Source: Izhakiella australiensis (GTDB taxonomy: Bacteria > Pseudomonadota > Gammaproteobacteria > Enterobacterales > Enterobacteriaceae). From it: 64,000 bases of DNA. Position 1 is the first letter of the stretch. Each line of letters starts with the position of its first letter. The position numbers and the translations under genes are program-made. The stretch spans positions 1 to 64,000 of the forward strand of contig NZ_MRUL01000007.1 in the NCBI RefSeq assembly GCF_002006995.1, in the 5' to 3' direction. The notes below the pieces were generated by a model that searched no databases, was not told where the DNA came from, and saw only the letters and a program-made list of their open reading frames with translations. This document shows positions 16,981 to 28,553 of the stretch, piece after piece.

Positions 16981-18360
16981 TTAGCCGGGAAAGTGTACCT
17001 CAATCCGCAGGCCACCTAAATCAGAGTGATCTGCACTGATGGTGCCGTCATGGGCTTCCACAATATTCTGGCAGATAGCAAGGCCGAGTCCGGAACCGCC
17101 GCTGGCCCGGCTGCGGGACGCTTCGGTACGGAAAAAACGTTCGAAAATTTGCTGCAAATGCTGAGCGCTCACGCCAGGCGGCGTGTCGTCAAAGCGCAGC
17201 CGCCAGCCGGTTTCTGCTGCCACTAGCGTGATGCGCAGCATGCCGCCAGCGTCGCTGTAGCGCAGGCTGTTTTCTATCAGGTTGGTAAACAGCTGAAATA
17301 AGCGGTCCGGATCGCCAAACTGTGCGGCGAAAGCAGGCAGATGGAGCTCCAGACGCATCTGCCGGCTAGCGTAGCGCTCGCGAAAGGCGCCGGCGGCCAT
17401 TTCCAGCAGCGCGGCGAGATCGATATTCTTCTTGCGGTAAGCCAGCGCGCCTTCGTCGGACAAGGATAGCTGGTGCAGATCGTCAACCAGCTTGGTCAGC
17501 GTCGCCACCTCGTTTTGCAGCGATACGATCGACTGCGGGGTGAGTTTGCGCACGCCGTCCTGCAACGCCTCAAGTTCACCGCGCAGGATCGCCAGCGGCG
17601 TGCGCAGTTCATGAGAGATATCGGCCATAAAAGCACGTCGCATACTTTCATTTTTTTCCAGCGTACCGGCCAGACGATTAAAATCCTGCGCCAGGCGGCC
17701 TAACTCGTCCTGACTGCTGACTTCGACCCGGCTGGCAAAGTCGCCGGCCGCCAGTTGATGGGTTCCTTCCACCAGCCGCTTGACCGGCGCCAGCAGGCCG
17801 CGCGACATCAACCAGGTCACCAGCGCTGCCAGCAGCATCGCCAGGCCGACGATTATCCAGCTGGTGCGGCGCTGCTGCTGATCAAAATTAATATCGGTGC
17901 TGCGCGTCAGGCGTTCAACCGGGGCGCTGACAACCCAGCCGACGACGTGGCCGCTGTCGGTTTTAATGTCATGGCGCGGGCCGTCTGCCGGTGGCGCAGA
18001 GTGGGGCCCGACCATCACCTTATAATGCTGATCCAGCACCCAGAACATGGTGCGCCAGCCGTGGGGAGGAAACGGGTTGTTGGCATCCGGGTTTTGCTCG
18101 AAGGAGCGCAGCATGCGAAATACCAGACGGTCGTCTTTGCGCAAAAAGTCCCAGTTATTATCGTGCTGCTGGTACTGCTCGGCCAGCGCATCGCTCAGTA
18201 AGCTGATGCGCTGTTCATTGCCGCGCTTAATGTAATCGATAAAACCATGTTCAAAGCTGAGGCGTACCCCCCAGTGCATGATTATCAGGATCAGCATGCA
18301 GGTGGAAAAAATGGCGATAAACAGTTTGGCGCTGATGCCCAACCGTAGCTTTTTCAACAT
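16981..18360 (-). CDS. baeS: Sensor histidine kinase BaeS
   Basis: A 459-residue inner-membrane kinase (E. coli 467). Transmembrane segments lie at about 10-30 and 168-188 and bound a periplasmic sensor domain. A HAMP linker follows (about 188-240). The H box FMADISHELRTPLAILRGE has H250 as the phospho-acceptor. The ATP-binding domain shows N (LIENSLRYSDAGG), a degenerate D region (FDDTPPGV) and G2 (SGGSGLGLAICQNIVEAH). It phosphorylates BaeR in response to envelope damage. Its ATG overlaps the mdtD stop by one base (TAATG), so translation is coupled. Confidence 0.96.
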   Translation of the reverse strand: MLKKLRLGISAKLFIAIFSTCMLILIIMHWGVRLSFEHGFIDYIKRGNEQRISLLSDALAEQYQQHDNNWDFLRKDDRLVFRMLRSFEQNPDANNPFPPHGWRTMFWVLDQHYKVMVGPHSAPPADGPRHDIKTDSGHVVGWVVSAPVERLTRSTDINFDQQQRRTSWIIVGLAMLLAALVTWLMSRGLLAPVKRLVEGTHQLAAGDFASRVEVSSQDELGRLAQDFNRLAGTLEKNESMRRAFMADISHELRTPLAILRGELEALQDGVRKLTPQSIVSLQNEVATLTKLVDDLHQLSLSDEGALAYRKKNIDLAALLEMAAGAFRERYASRQMRLELHLPAFAAQFGDPDRLFQLFTNLIENSLRYSDAGGMLRITLVAAETGWRLRFDDTPPGVSAQHLQQIFERFFRTEASRSRASGGSGLGLAICQNIVEAHDGTISADHSDLGGLRIEVHFPG

Positions 18361-19796
18361 TATTTTCCTCTTTTACGGCGTACCAGCACCACGTTTTTAG
18401 TGACGTCTTTCGGCACCCGGCTGAATACCAGCGCCGGCAGGGCGATAATTAGCGCGATACAAAACCAGGTTTTGATAAAGGCCAGGTGAATTTCCGCTGA
18501 GTTTGCCAGCGCCTGATGACCAAACGCGCCAAGGATGATGCCAGCGATAGTGACGCCAATACTCATAGTCAGCTGCTGGGTCATCGACATCATGCTGTTG
18601 CCGCTGCTGGCCAGTTCATCGGGCAGCTCTTTCAGCGTCAGGGTATTCATACTGGAAAAGCGCACGCCGTTAACCATCCCCTGCAAAAAGAGCACCGGCG
18701 GCAGCAGCCATGTCCATCCGAGCAGGGCGACCAGCGGAAACATCAGCACCACTAGCGCCAGCGCCAGGGTGGCGCCGGTCAGGGTATTGCGATAGCCGAA
18801 GTAATTAACGACCTGCACCACAATACGCTTCATGCTCATATTGCCGAGCACCATGGGGATCATCATCAGACCGGCATGGAACGGCGTAAACCCCATGCCG
18901 ACTTGCAGAAAAAGAGGCGCCATAAACGGCAGCATCGAACTGCCAATGCGGCCGGTAAAACTGCCCAGCAGGCCGATTGAAAAGACGCGGTTTTTAAATA
19001 ATGCCAGACTGAACAGGGCATTTTGGTTGCTCCGGGCGTGCAGCAGGTAACTCAGGATGGCAGCAAAACCGGTCAGCACCAGCAGACCCAGCACCAGCGC
19101 GCTGACGCCGAGTCCGCGCTGACCATCGAGGGCCAGCGTCAGGGTTGCCATGCCCAGCGCCAGCAGAATAAAGCCGGTGAAATCGAAACGTTTGGGCGGC
19201 AGGGTAATATTAGGCAGCAGCCACAGGGTGGCGGCCGCACCGACTAATCCGACCGGCAGATTAATCAAAAATATCCAGTGCCAGCTGGCATATTCAACCA
19301 GCAGGCCGCCGAGCGCAGGCCCCACCAGCGGGCCAATCTGACCGGGCAGCGTTACCAGCGTCATGGCAGACATATACTGTTCGCGCGGCACCAGTTTCAT
19401 CACCGTCAGCCTGCCGACCGGGACCATCATCGCGCCGCCGATGCCCTGAATAACGCGTGCCATTAGCAGATGATTCAGCGTTGCGGCGGTTGCGCAAAAT
19501 AGCGAACCGGCGCTGAACAGCACGATGGCGCTAAAAAAGACGTTGCGTACGCCAAAACGGTCGGCCAGCCAGCCGCTGAGCGGCAGCGTTACCGCCACCG
19601 TCAGTACGTAGGCGACGATCACTGAATGCATATGCAGTGGATTTTCATGCAGACTGTGCGCCATCGAGGGCAGGGCGGTATTAACGATGGTGGTATCCAG
19701 GGTTTGCATAAAAAAGCCGAAGGTCACGATCCCCAACTGCCAGCGCAAACGGCTGGAGGAGGCGCTATCGCTAACTGGCCGCTCCGTTTTATCCAT
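18360..19796 (-). CDS. mdtD: MFS transporter MdtD (DHA2 family)
   Basis: A 478-residue, 14-helix major facilitator. The N-terminal [20 protein letters not shown] motif and [13 protein letters not shown] loop mark the DHA2 (EmrB-like) drug:H+ antiporters. Although it lies in the RND efflux operon, in E. coli it is not required for MdtABC drug resistance and has been proposed to export iron citrate. It starts nine bases after the mdtC stop and overlaps baeS by one base, so it belongs to the same transcript. Confidence 0.94.
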   Translation of the reverse strand: MDKTERPVSDSASSSRLRWQLGIVTFGFFMQTLDTTIVNTALPSMAHSLHENPLHMHSVIVAYVLTVAVTLPLSGWLADRFGVRNVFFSAIVLFSAGSLFCATAATLNHLLMARVIQGIGGAMMVPVGRLTVMKLVPREQYMSAMTLVTLPGQIGPLVGPALGGLLVEYASWHWIFLINLPVGLVGAAATLWLLPNITLPPKRFDFTGFILLALGMATLTLALDGQRGLGVSALVLGLLVLTGFAAILSYLLHARSNQNALFSLALFKNRVFSIGLLGSFTGRIGSSMLPFMAPLFLQVGMGFTPFHAGLMMIPMVLGNMSMKRIVVQVVNYFGYRNTLTGATLALALVVLMFPLVALLGWTWLLPPVLFLQGMVNGVRFSSMNTLTLKELPDELASSGNSMMSMTQQLTMSIGVTIAGIILGAFGHQALANSAEIHLAFIKTWFCIALIIALPALVFSRVPKDVTKNVVLVRRKRGK

Positions 19797-19805
19797 CCTG
19801 ATTCC

Positions 19806-22800
19806 TCACTTTACCGCCGGGACGGCTGCGTTTCGCTTGCGGCGGCGCAGCTTATCCATATAGAGATAGACCACCGGCGTGGTATACAGCGTCAACAGCT
19901 GGCTCATCACCAGCCCGCCAACGATGGTGATTCCGAGCGGCTGACGCAGTTCGGCGCCATCGCCGCTACTCAGCGCCAGCGGCAGTGCGCCGAACAGCGC
20001 CGCCATGGTGGTCATCAGGATTGGGCGAAAACGCATCAGGCTGGCCTGAAAAATGGCCTCGCGGGCGCTAAGATTAGCCGAACGCTGCGCGTCGAGCGCA
20101 AAATCCACCATCATAATGGCGTTCTTTTTCACAATGCCTATCAGCAGCAGAATGCCGATCAGCGCGATCAGGCTAAAGGGTGCTCCGAACAGCATGAGCG
20201 CCAGCAGGGCGCCGACGCCGGCTGAAGGCAGGGTGGAAAGGATCGTCAGCGGATGCACATAGCTTTCATATAATATCCCCAGCATGATATACACACTGGC
20301 AATGGCGGCCAGCATCAGCAGCAGCTGGTTTCCCTGCGACTGTTCAAAGACCTGGGCGGTACCTGCGAATGAACCGCGCACGCTGGCGGGCACCCCAATC
20401 GAAGTCATAGTGCGGTCAATGGCGGCTGAGGCCGCTGACAGCGTGCCGTTTTGCGGCAGGTTGAAAGAGATAGTCGACGCGGCGGACAGCCCCTCATGGT
20501 TAACCGACAGCGGTGCGTTGGCGGGCTGCCAGTGCGAGAACGCCGACAGCGGTATCGGCTTGCCGTCGCTGTTGATGACAAACATTTGTTCCAGCGCGCT
20601 GACATCTTCGGTATAGCGCGGGGCAACTTCCATTACGACTTTATACTGATTAAGTGGCTGATAAATCGTTGAGATCTGGCGCTGGCCGAACGCATTATTC
20701 AGCAAGGCGTTGGTTTGCTGGGTGGTAATGCCAAGCCTTGCCATCGCATCGCGATCGTAGATCAGCGCCAGCTCGGAGCCTTTATCCTGCTGATCGGAGT
20801 TAACATCCGCCAGCTGCGGCAACTGGGAAAATGCCTGACGTATCTTCGGCTCCCAGCGCCGCAGATCGTCGAGATTGTCAGAGAGCAGCGAGTACTGATA
20901 GCTGGCGTTGGATTCGCGTCCGCCGACGTGTAAATCCTGATCGGCCATCAGGTAGAGGTTGGCGCCCGGTTCTTTTGCCAGCTTGTCACGCAGGCGGGCA
21001 ATCACCGCCTGGGCGCTATCGCGTCGTTCGGAAAGCGGTTTCAGTGCGACAAACATCAGGCCGCTGTTGGCGCGCAAACCGCCGGTAAAGCCAACCACGC
21101 TGGTGACGGCCGGATCCGCACGCACAATTTTCATAAAATCTTCAAGCTTGCCGCGCATCGACTGAAACGAAATGCTCTGATCGGCCTGGATAAAGCCCAT
21201 CAGACGACCGGTATCCTGCTCCGGCATAAAGGTTTTCGGTACGATGATATAAAGCCAGATGGTCAGGCCGATGGTGCCAACGAATAGCAGCATAATCCAG
21301 CGCGAATGATCGAGCACCCAGTTCAGCGAGCGGGCATAGCCGCGCTGCAGGCCGCTGGTCAGGCGGCCAAAGCCCCGTACGCGCTGCTGGCTGTGCTTGC
21401 GCTGCGGCCGCAGTAGCCTGGCACACATCATGGGCGTCAGGGTGACGGAAACCAGCATTGAAATCGCGATGGCGACCGACAAAGTCACGGAGAACTCTTT
21501 AAAAAAGCGGCCAATCAGGCCACCAATCAGCACCAGTGGCAAAAATACCGCTATCAGCGACAGGCTCATGGATAACACCGTGAAGCCGACCTCGCGCGTG
21601 CCCTGCAACGCGGCCTGCATCGGCTTCATGCCGGCCTCAATATGGCGGGAAATATTCTCCAGCACCACGATAACATCATCCACCACGAAGCCGGTGGCGA
21701 TGGTCAGCGCCATCAGCGACAGGTTGTTCAGGCTGTATCCGCACAGGTACATTGCGGCAAACGTGCCGATCAGCGATACCGGTACCGCCACCGCCGGGAT
21801 CAGCGTTGCACGCCCGCTGCGCAAAAAGCTGAATACCACCAGAACCACCAATGCCACGGCGATCGCCAGTGATTGCTCTACTTCACGCAGCGAGGCGCGG
21901 ATGGTCGGCGAGCGGTCCTGAGCCAGGCCAAGATTGATTGATGCCGGGATGCTGTCGCGCAATTCCGGCAAGGTCGCGCGGATGCGGTCGACGGTTTCAA
22001 TCACGTTGGCTTCAGGCGTTTTGCGGATCAGCATTAATACGGCGGGTTTGGCATCGGCCATCCCGGCATTGCGCACATCCTGCACCGAGTCGCTAACCCG
22101 GGCGACGTCCTGCAGGCGCACCGCCGCGCCCTGGTTATAGTAAACGATAAGCGGCATGTAATCTTCAGCCTTCATCAGCTCATCGTTAGTTTTCAGCTGC
22201 CAGCGCTTCTCCTGTCCGTCAATGGCTCCCTGCGGTCGCCGCTGGTTGGCATTGCTAATAGATTCGCGCACCGCATCAAGGGAGACGCCCTGGTTAAACA
22301 ACGCCTGAGGATTGAGATCAACCCTTACCGCAGGCAGTGAACTACCGCCGACGGTAACGTCGCCGACGCCTTCAATCTGTAGCAGCTTTTGCGCGACCTG
22401 AGTCGAGGCGTAATCATAGAGCTGGCCGGTATTATAAGTATCCGACGTCAGCGTCATAATCATGATAGGCGCGTCGGACGGATTAACTTTGCGGTAGGTT
22501 GGCCGGTTCGGCATACCGCTTGGCAGCAGGCTCTGAGCGGCATTAAGCGCCGCCTGAACGTCGCGCGCGGCGCCGTTAATATCGCGATCGTAGTCGAATA
22601 CCAGAATCACCCGGGTACTGCCAAGGGTGCTGGTTGAGGTCATCTCGGATACGCCGGCAATGCGTCCGAGGGAGCGCTCCAGCGGCGTGGCAACCGAAGA
22701 CGCCATGGTCTCCGGCGAGGCGCCGGGCATGCTGGCGCTGACCACAATAACCGGAAAGTCTACCTGCGGCAGCGGCGCGACCGGCAGCAGGCGAAATCCC

Positions 22801-22880
22801 AGCATGCCAGCCATAACAATTGCCAGCGTCAGCAGAATAGTAGCTACCGGCCGGTGGATAAACAGCGCAAAAAATCCCAT
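19806..22880 (-). CDS. mdtC: Multidrug efflux RND permease MdtC
   Basis: A 1024-residue inner-membrane RND pump subunit (E. coli 1025). It begins [20 protein letters not shown]. The proton-relay aspartate pair is in [20 protein letters not shown] within TM4, and the duplicated half starts at about residue 515. It forms a heteromultimer with MdtB that exports bile salts, novobiocin and other compounds through TolC. The start codon overlaps the mdtB stop by one base. Arrangement and length match the BaeR-regulated operon of other enterobacteria. Confidence 0.97.
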   Translation of the reverse strand: MGFFALFIHRPVATILLTLAIVMAGMLGFRLLPVAPLPQVDFPVIVVSASMPGASPETMASSVATPLERSLGRIAGVSEMTSTSTLGSTRVILVFDYDRDINGAARDVQAALNAAQSLLPSGMPNRPTYRKVNPSDAPIMIMTLTSDTYNTGQLYDYASTQVAQKLLQIEGVGDVTVGGSSLPAVRVDLNPQALFNQGVSLDAVRESISNANQRRPQGAIDGQEKRWQLKTNDELMKAEDYMPLIVYYNQGAAVRLQDVARVSDSVQDVRNAGMADAKPAVLMLIRKTPEANVIETVDRIRATLPELRDSIPASINLGLAQDRSPTIRASLREVEQSLAIAVALVVLVVFSFLRSGRATLIPAVAVPVSLIGTFAAMYLCGYSLNNLSLMALTIATGFVVDDVIVVLENISRHIEAGMKPMQAALQGTREVGFTVLSMSLSLIAVFLPLVLIGGLIGRFFKEFSVTLSVAIAISMLVSVTLTPMMCARLLRPQRKHSQQRVRGFGRLTSGLQRGYARSLNWVLDHSRWIMLLFVGTIGLTIWLYIIVPKTFMPEQDTGRLMGFIQADQSISFQSMRGKLEDFMKIVRADPAVTSVVGFTGGLRANSGLMFVALKPLSERRDSAQAVIARLRDKLAKEPGANLYLMADQDLHVGGRESNASYQYSLLSDNLDDLRRWEPKIRQAFSQLPQLADVNSDQQDKGSELALIYDRDAMARLGITTQQTNALLNNAFGQRQISTIYQPLNQYKVVMEVAPRYTEDVSALEQMFVINSDGKPIPLSAFSHWQPANAPLSVNHEGLSAASTISFNLPQNGTLSAASAAIDRTMTSIGVPASVRGSFAGTAQVFEQSQGNQLLLMLAAIASVYIMLGILYESYVHPLTILSTLPSAGVGALLALMLFGAPFSLIALIGILLLIGIVKKNAIMMVDFALDAQRSANLSAREAIFQASLMRFRPILMTTMAALFGALPLALSSGDGAELRQPLGITIVGGLVMSQLLTLYTTPVVYLYMDKLRRRKRNAAVPAVK

Positions 22881-25800
22881 TACGCCTCCTGCTGCTTCGA
22901 CTGGCGGCGCAGTGAGAGCGCCAGTCGGTCAAACAGCAGATAGATAACCGGCGTGGTGAACAGCGTCAGGATCTGGCTAACGATCAGGCCACCGACCATG
23001 GCGATCCCCAGCGGGCGACGCAGCTCGGCGCCGATGCCGGTCGCCAGCATCAGCGGCAGGGCGCCCAGCAGGGCGGCCAGCGTGGTCATCAGGATCGGCC
23101 GAAAGCGCAGCAGGCAAGCCTGATAGATAGCCTCGCGTGGTGGCATCCCCTGTTCGCGCTCGGCGGCCAGAGCGAAGTCGATCATCATAATGGCGTTTTT
23201 CTTCACGATACCGATCAGCAAAATGATGCCGATAATGGCGATGACGTCCAGCTCGCTGCCACTCACTAACAGCGCCAGCAGCGCGCCGACGCCCGCGGTT
23301 GGCAAGGTGGAGAGGATAGTGACCGGATGAATAAAGCTTTCATAGAGTACGCCGAGCACGATATACATCGCCACGATGGCGGCCACCACCAGCCAGACCG
23401 TGCTGGACAGCGCCGCCTCAAAAGCCAGGGTGCTGCCCTGGAATTTGGTCATAATTTCCGCCGGCATTGCCAGCGTTCGCTCGGCGTCGCTGATAGCGTC
23501 AACCGCTTCGCCCAGCGAATAGCCGGGGGCAACGTTGAACGAAAAGGTCGTTGAGGGAAATTGATCGAGGTGATTGATCGTCAGCGGAGCGTGACGTTCG
23601 CTGACGGTGGCAATGGCGCTTAGCGGCACGATGCTGTCATCGCTGGTTTTCAGACGCAGGTTATCCAGCGCCGCCAGGCCGGGCGTGCTACGGGTATCCT
23701 GTTCAAGCACCACGCGATACTGATTAGCCTGAGTATAAATCGTCGAAATCAGACGTTGACCGAAGGCGTCATACAGGGCGTTATCGATGTCGGCCATGGT
23801 AATACCCAGACGACTGGCGTTATCGCGATCGACCCGGATATAGGCTTCCAGACCCTGATCCTGCCAGTCGCTGCTGATATCTTTCAGCTGCGGCAGCTGG
23901 CGTAATTTTTCTAACAGCGACGGCACCCAGTGGCTGAGCGAACTGAGCGAGCCGGCTTGCAAGGTAAACTGGTACTGAGTACGGCTGACCTGGGTATCAA
24001 TGGTCAGATCCTGCACCGGTTGCAAATAGAGCGCCATGCCGGGCAGGCGCGCTACCTGCTGCTGCAGGCGGTCGATCACCGTTTGCATGCTGTCGTCGCG
24101 CTGGTCCAGCGGCCGCAGGGTTATCTGCAAACGGCCACTGTTCAGCGATGGGTTGACGCCGTCAACGCCGCCAAAGGAGGCAACGCTCTGAACCGCCGGA
24201 TCTTTCATCACCAGCGAGGCTACTTCCTGCTGACGCTGAGCCATCTTCTGCCAGGAAATGTTCTGCGGCGCCTGCAAGGTGCCCTGAATGATGCCGTTAT
24301 CCTGCACCGGAAAGAAGCCCTTCGGGATGAAAATCCACAGCAGGACGGTCAGTGCCAGGGTACTCAGCGCAACGCCGAGGGTTAACCATGGATGGTTCAG
24401 CACCCGCTGCAGAATCCGACCGTAGCCGGCGATCACCCGGGCAAAAAAAGCTTCGCTGGCGCGCGAAAAGCGGTTCTGCCGTCGCAGCGATTCGGCGCTC
24501 AGCAGCCGTGCGCACATCATCGGCGTCAGCGTGAGTGATACCAGCGCAGAGATAAGGATGGCGACGGCGAGAGTGATGGCGAATTCACGAAACAGACGGC
24601 CGACGATATCGCCCATAAACAGCAGCGGAATAAGCACCGCGATCAGCGAGAAGGTGAGCGAGATAATGGTAAAGCCGATTTCGCCGGCGCCTTTCAGCGT
24701 GGCGCTGAGCGGGCTTTCGCCTTTTTCGATATAACGCGAGATGTTTTCAATGACCACGATGGCATCATCGACTACAAACCCGGTGGCGATGGTTAGTGCC
24801 ATCAGCGTCAGGTTGTTAATTGAAAAACCGAGAAAGTACATGGCCGCAAAGGTGCCAATCAACGACAGCGGAACGGCGACAGCCGGAATAATGGTGGCGG
24901 CCAGGTTGCGTAAAAACAGGTAGATGATCATCACCACCAGCGCGACGGCCAGCAGCAGCTCAAACTGCGTATCGCTGACCGAGGCGCGGATATTGGTGGT
25001 GCGATCGGTAAGCACCTTCACTTCGACGGATTTCGGCAGCGACGCGGTCAGCGCTGGCAGCATACGGCGGATGTTGTCCGCGGTCTCGATGATGTTGGCG
25101 CCCGGCTGGCGCTGCACGTTGAGGATAATGGCCTGCTGGCGGTTGGCCCAGGCGCCGAGCCACTGATTTTCGGCCCCTTGTTCAATCGTGGCGACATCGC
25201 CCAGCCGCACCGGCGCGCCGTTATGCCAGGCGATCACCAGACGACGATAATCTTCGGCAGACGTCATCTGGTCGTTGGCGGAGAGGGTCACCGAACGTGC
25301 CGGACCGTCAAGGCTGCCTTTGGCGGAATTCACGTTAGCATTGCTGATGGCGGTACGCAGGGTTTCGCTGTCCAGTCCCAGCGCGGCGATAGCCGGGGCG
25401 TTCATTTTTACCCGCACGGCCTGACGCTGACCACCGCCGAGGGTCACCAGGCCGACGCCGGCCACTTGCGAGATTTTCTGTGCGACCCGGGTTTCCACCA
25501 TATCCTGCACCTGGGTCATGGGCATGCTGTTGCTGGTCAGCGCCAGCGTCATAATCGGCGGGTCGGCCGGGTTGACTTTACTGTAAACCGGCGGGTTCGG
25601 CAGATCGTTTGGCAACAGATTGGTGGCCGCGTTAATCGCCGCCTGCACTTCCTGTTCTGCGACGTCAAGTGGCAGCGAAAGCTGGAATTGTAGGGTAATT
25701 ACCGAGGCGCCGCCGGCGCTTTGCGACGCCATCTGTTTAAGGCCGGACATTTGACCAAACTGGCGCTCCAGCGGCGCGGTTACCGAGGAGGTGATGACCT

Positions 25801-25996
25801 CCGGGCTGGCGCCAGGATAGAAGGTGGACACCTGAATCGTCGGATAATCAACTTCTGGCAATGCTGAAACCGGCAGCATCCGGTAGCCGAGCAGCCCCGC
25901 CATCAAAATGGCAATCATTAGCAGGGTGGTGGCAACCGGACGCAGGATAAACAGGCGCGAAGGCCCGCCGGTGTTGTTGGAGGGCATTACCTGCAT
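22880..25996 (-). CDS. mdtB: Multidrug efflux RND permease MdtB
   Basis: A 1038-residue RND permease (E. coli 1040). It begins [20 protein letters not shown] and carries the TM4 pair in [20 protein letters not shown]. Two large periplasmic loops and twelve helices arise from an internal duplication. MdtB2-MdtC is the reported working ratio; MdtB residues matter mostly for proton translocation. One-base overlaps with both mdtA and mdtC indicate tight translational coupling. Confidence 0.97.
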   Translation of the reverse strand: MQVMPSNNTGGPSRLFILRPVATTLLMIAILMAGLLGYRMLPVSALPEVDYPTIQVSTFYPGASPEVITSSVTAPLERQFGQMSGLKQMASQSAGGASVITLQFQLSLPLDVAEQEVQAAINAATNLLPNDLPNPPVYSKVNPADPPIMTLALTSNSMPMTQVQDMVETRVAQKISQVAGVGLVTLGGGQRQAVRVKMNAPAIAALGLDSETLRTAISNANVNSAKGSLDGPARSVTLSANDQMTSAEDYRRLVIAWHNGAPVRLGDVATIEQGAENQWLGAWANRQQAIILNVQRQPGANIIETADNIRRMLPALTASLPKSVEVKVLTDRTTNIRASVSDTQFELLLAVALVVMIIYLFLRNLAATIIPAVAVPLSLIGTFAAMYFLGFSINNLTLMALTIATGFVVDDAIVVIENISRYIEKGESPLSATLKGAGEIGFTIISLTFSLIAVLIPLLFMGDIVGRLFREFAITLAVAILISALVSLTLTPMMCARLLSAESLRRQNRFSRASEAFFARVIAGYGRILQRVLNHPWLTLGVALSTLALTVLLWIFIPKGFFPVQDNGIIQGTLQAPQNISWQKMAQRQQEVASLVMKDPAVQSVASFGGVDGVNPSLNSGRLQITLRPLDQRDDSMQTVIDRLQQQVARLPGMALYLQPVQDLTIDTQVSRTQYQFTLQAGSLSSLSHWVPSLLEKLRQLPQLKDISSDWQDQGLEAYIRVDRDNASRLGITMADIDNALYDAFGQRLISTIYTQANQYRVVLEQDTRSTPGLAALDNLRLKTSDDSIVPLSAIATVSERHAPLTINHLDQFPSTTFSFNVAPGYSLGEAVDAISDAERTLAMPAEIMTKFQGSTLAFEAALSSTVWLVVAAIVAMYIVLGVLYESFIHPVTILSTLPTAGVGALLALLVSGSELDVIAIIGIILLIGIVKKNAIMMIDFALAAEREQGMPPREAIYQACLLRFRPILMTTLAALLGALPLMLATGIGAELRRPLGIAMVGGLIVSQILTLFTTPVIYLLFDRLALSLRRQSKQQEA

Positions 25997-27228
25997 CAGG
26001 AACCCTCTCCCTGCGCGAGCGGGGTTTTTCTTGCGGTGCCGGGGACGGCGGCATTCTGCGCGGCGACGACTTCAATCTGGGCGCCCTCCGTCAGGCGATC
26101 AATACCGTCAGTGACGACCCGATCGCCCGGGTTCAGTCCGGCTTTAATCACCACGATCTTGCTGTCCTGAATCCCGGTGGAAACCTGCTTTTTACTGACC
26201 TTGTTGTCGCTGTTAACCACCCAGACAAAGTTACCCTCGTTGCCCATTTGCAGCGCGGCGGTGGGGATCACAACCGCATTTTGCAGGGTGTTTATTTTCA
26301 GCCGGGCATTGACAAACTGATTGGGAAACAGGGCATCGCTGTCATTCGTAAAGCGGGCTTTGAGTTTGATGGTACCGGTGGTGGTGTCAATCTGATTGTC
26401 CATGCTGAGCAGCGTACCGCTGCCAAGCTGCTGCTGATTGGCGCGATCCCAGGCCTCGACGCTCAGCGTTTTGCCCGCTTTTCTGGCGGTGAGAATATCG
26501 CTGATATCGTTTTCCGGTACGCTGAATACAACGTCAATCGGGTGAGTCTGGGTAATAACCACAATGCCGTTGGTATCGCCGCTGGTAATATAATTGCCGA
26601 CGTCAACCTGACGCAGACCGACGCGGCCATCAATCGGCGCGGTGATGCGGCTGTAGTCAAGGTTCAGTTGGGCGTTGGCGACGCTGCCCTGATCCGCGGT
26701 AATGCTGCCAAGGGTTTCATTAACCAGCGCACGCTGCGTGTCGACATCCTGCCCGGAAACCAGACTGGTTTTGGCCAGCTTTTCATAACGCAGCAGGTCG
26801 CGTCTGGCGTTTGCCAGGGTTGCCTGATCTTTCGCCAATTGCCCCTGAGCCTGCATTAATGCGACTTGAAACGGCCGGGGGTCGATTTCCGCCAGCAGCT
26901 GGCCGGCTTTTACCTGTTCGCCTTCACGGTAATGAATGGCAATCAAATTACCTTCCACCCGACTGCGTACGGTCACGGTGTTGGCGGCGGTCACGGTGCC
27001 AAGTCCGGTGAGGTAGCGGGGAACGCTCTGTTCCTGTGCCGTTGCGGCCTGTACCGGCGGCAGGGCGGCCATCGCTCCCCGGCGACCGCCTTTGCCTTTA
27101 TGTTCCGCTGCATTCGCTTGCTGTCCGTCGCTGGTTTTATGATGCAACCAGCCGTAAACGCCGGCGGAAATAAGCACGATGATAAGGATGAAAAGTCCAA
27201 CTTTTGTCGAGCGACGTAGGCCGTTCAT
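25996..27228 (-). CDS. mdtA: Periplasmic adaptor MdtA of the MdtABC efflux pump
   Basis: A 410-residue membrane-fusion protein (E. coli 415). An N-terminal anchor at about residues 10-27 is followed by a HlyD-type lipoyl half ([20 protein letters not shown]), an alpha-helical hairpin ([20 protein letters not shown]), a second lipoyl half ([20 protein letters not shown]) and the C-terminal beta barrel. It joins MdtB/MdtC to TolC. It is the first gene of mdtABCD-baeSR and has a BaeR-box candidate about 90-105 bases upstream. AGGAG lies 13 bases before the assigned ATG, a little far. Confidence 0.96.
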   Translation of the reverse strand: MNGLRRSTKVGLFILIIVLISAGVYGWLHHKTSDGQQANAAEHKGKGGRRGAMAALPPVQAATAQEQSVPRYLTGLGTVTAANTVTVRSRVEGNLIAIHYREGEQVKAGQLLAEIDPRPFQVALMQAQGQLAKDQATLANARRDLLRYEKLAKTSLVSGQDVDTQRALVNETLGSITADQGSVANAQLNLDYSRITAPIDGRVGLRQVDVGNYITSGDTNGIVVITQTHPIDVVFSVPENDISDILTARKAGKTLSVEAWDRANQQQLGSGTLLSMDNQIDTTTGTIKLKARFTNDSDALFPNQFVNARLKINTLQNAVVIPTAALQMGNEGNFVWVVNSDNKVSKKQVSTGIQDSKIVVIKAGLNPGDRVVTDGIDRLTEGAQIEVVAAQNAAVPGTARKTPLAQGEGS

Positions 27229-27315
27229 CGTAATAGTTTCTCTCCTGAGGGTAATAATAAATCCAGGAATGCCGCCCGTCAGGCAACGTCCTTTTCAGTT
27301 TAAACCGTGCATAGC

Positions 27316-27333
27316 GCCAAAAAATGAAGGAAA
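27316..27333 (-). promoter_or_regulatory. BaeR-box candidate upstream of mdtA
   Basis: On the minus strand the sequence reads TTTCCTTCATTTTTTGGC, which fits the published BaeR box TTTTTCTCCATDATTGGC at about 11 or 12 of 18 positions, including the 3' TTGGC. It is located 88-105 bases before the mdtA start, a plausible activator distance. Confidence 0.5.
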
Positions 27334-27468
27334 TAAGGATAACGTTTAGATGGCATTAAGTCTTCTGCTACTCGTTGAAAATACCGGTGTGCTTTCCTGC
27401 AAAACAGAACAGAAAAAAGTGTTTATGCTTATGGGTGCGCAAAAAAACGCAACAACAGGAGAACAATC

Positions 27469-28431
27469 ATGAGCAAGCTTGAACATCGTCAATTAGGCCG
27501 CACCGACATTCAGGTGCCCGTCTTGACGTTCGGCGGCAACGTATTTGGTTGGACGGTCGATCAAAACGCCTCCTTTACCCTGCTGGATGCTCTGGTGGAG
27601 AAAGGACTGTATTTTATTGATACCGCAGACTGCTATTCACGCTGGGCCGAAGGTAACCAGGGCGGCGAATCCGAAACTATTATAGGTAACTGGCTGAAGA
27701 AAAGCGGTAAACGCGACAAAATTATCCTTGCGACCAAGGTCGGAATGGATATGGGAGAAGGGCGTACTGGCCTGAGTCGCCAGCATATTCGCCGGTCGAT
27801 TGACGATTCCCTGTGCCGCCTGCAAACCGATTATGTCGATCTCTATCAGGCCCATCGCGACGATCGGGATGCACCGTTGCAGGAGACGCTTGAAACGTTC
27901 GATGCGCTGATTAAAGAGGGCAAGGTGCGGGCCATTGGCGCCTCCAACTACGGCGCAGAGCGACTGTCGGAAGCGCTGAAGGTCAGTGCCGATCATGGCC
28001 TGGCGCGCTACGAAACTTTGCAGCCAGAATATAATCTCTACGATCGTAAAGACTATGAGGGCGGGCTGGAAAACGTGGCGAAAAATAACGGCCTCGCGGT
28101 GATTAATTACTATTCGCTGGCCAGCGGCTTTCTCAGCGGAAAATACCGCAAACCGGAAGACGCCAGCAAAAGTAAACGCGGTCAGGGGGTGGTAGAAAAA
28201 TACCTTAACCCGCGAGGACTACGGATTATCGAGGCGCTGGACGAGATCGCGAAAGCGCACAGCGCTTCTGCCACCCAGGTGGCGCTGGCCTGGCAGATTG
28301 CCAGACCGGGGATCACGGCGCCGATTGTCAGCGCGACCTCATTAAGCCAGCTCGACGAGCTGGTAAAAGCCGCCGCGCTGAAGCTCAGTCCGGCGGAAAT
28401 TGAAACGCTGGCGCAGGCCAGCGCCTGGTAA
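27469..28431 (+). CDS. Aldo/keto reductase
   Basis: A 320-residue NADPH-dependent oxidoreductase with a TIM-barrel fold. The catalytic tetrad is visible: D51 and Y56 in YFIDTADCYSRW, K90 in ILATKVGMD and H129 in LYQAHRDDRD. The cofactor-binding end SATSLSQLDEL is near the C-terminus. The enzyme would reduce aldehydes or ketones, or a sugar; the substrate cannot be predicted. It has its own ribosome-binding site, AACAGGAG, and strong terminator, so it is monocistronic. It is divergent from mdtA, and the two promoters share the 240-base gap. Confidence 0.9.
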   Translation: MSKLEHRQLGRTDIQVPVLTFGGNVFGWTVDQNASFTLLDALVEKGLYFIDTADCYSRWAEGNQGGESETIIGNWLKKSGKRDKIILATKVGMDMGEGRTGLSRQHIRRSIDDSLCRLQTDYVDLYQAHRDDRDAPLQETLETFDALIKEGKVRAIGASNYGAERLSEALKVSADHGLARYETLQPEYNLYDRKDYEGGLENVAKNNGLAVINYYSLASGFLSGKYRKPEDASKSKRGQGVVEKYLNPRGLRIIEALDEIAKAHSASATQVALAWQIARPGITAPIVSATSLSQLDELVKAAALKLSPAEIETLAQASAW

Positions 28432-28481
28432 TATTTTCGCGCGCTGCCCGGCGGGAAAAGGGCGGTAGCTAACAGCTGAAG

Positions 28482-28537
28482 CGCAGACCGACCGTGGCAG
28501 AGACCGGGCTCTCTCCACCGCTGGTCTGCGTTTTTTT
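28482..28537 (+). terminator. Strong intrinsic terminator of the aldo/keto reductase gene
   Basis: CGCAGACC (28482-28489) pairs with GGTCTGCG (28523-28530). Inside this, GTGG-C-AGAGA pairs with TCTCT-CCAC around CCGGGC. Seven T follow (28531-28537). Confidence 0.85.
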
Positions 28538-28553
28538 ATTCCGGCGCACGCGG

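Noticed and set aside
26248-26859. 203-codon plus-strand open frame
   Set aside because: Opposite strand of mdtA; no ribosome-binding site and no motif.
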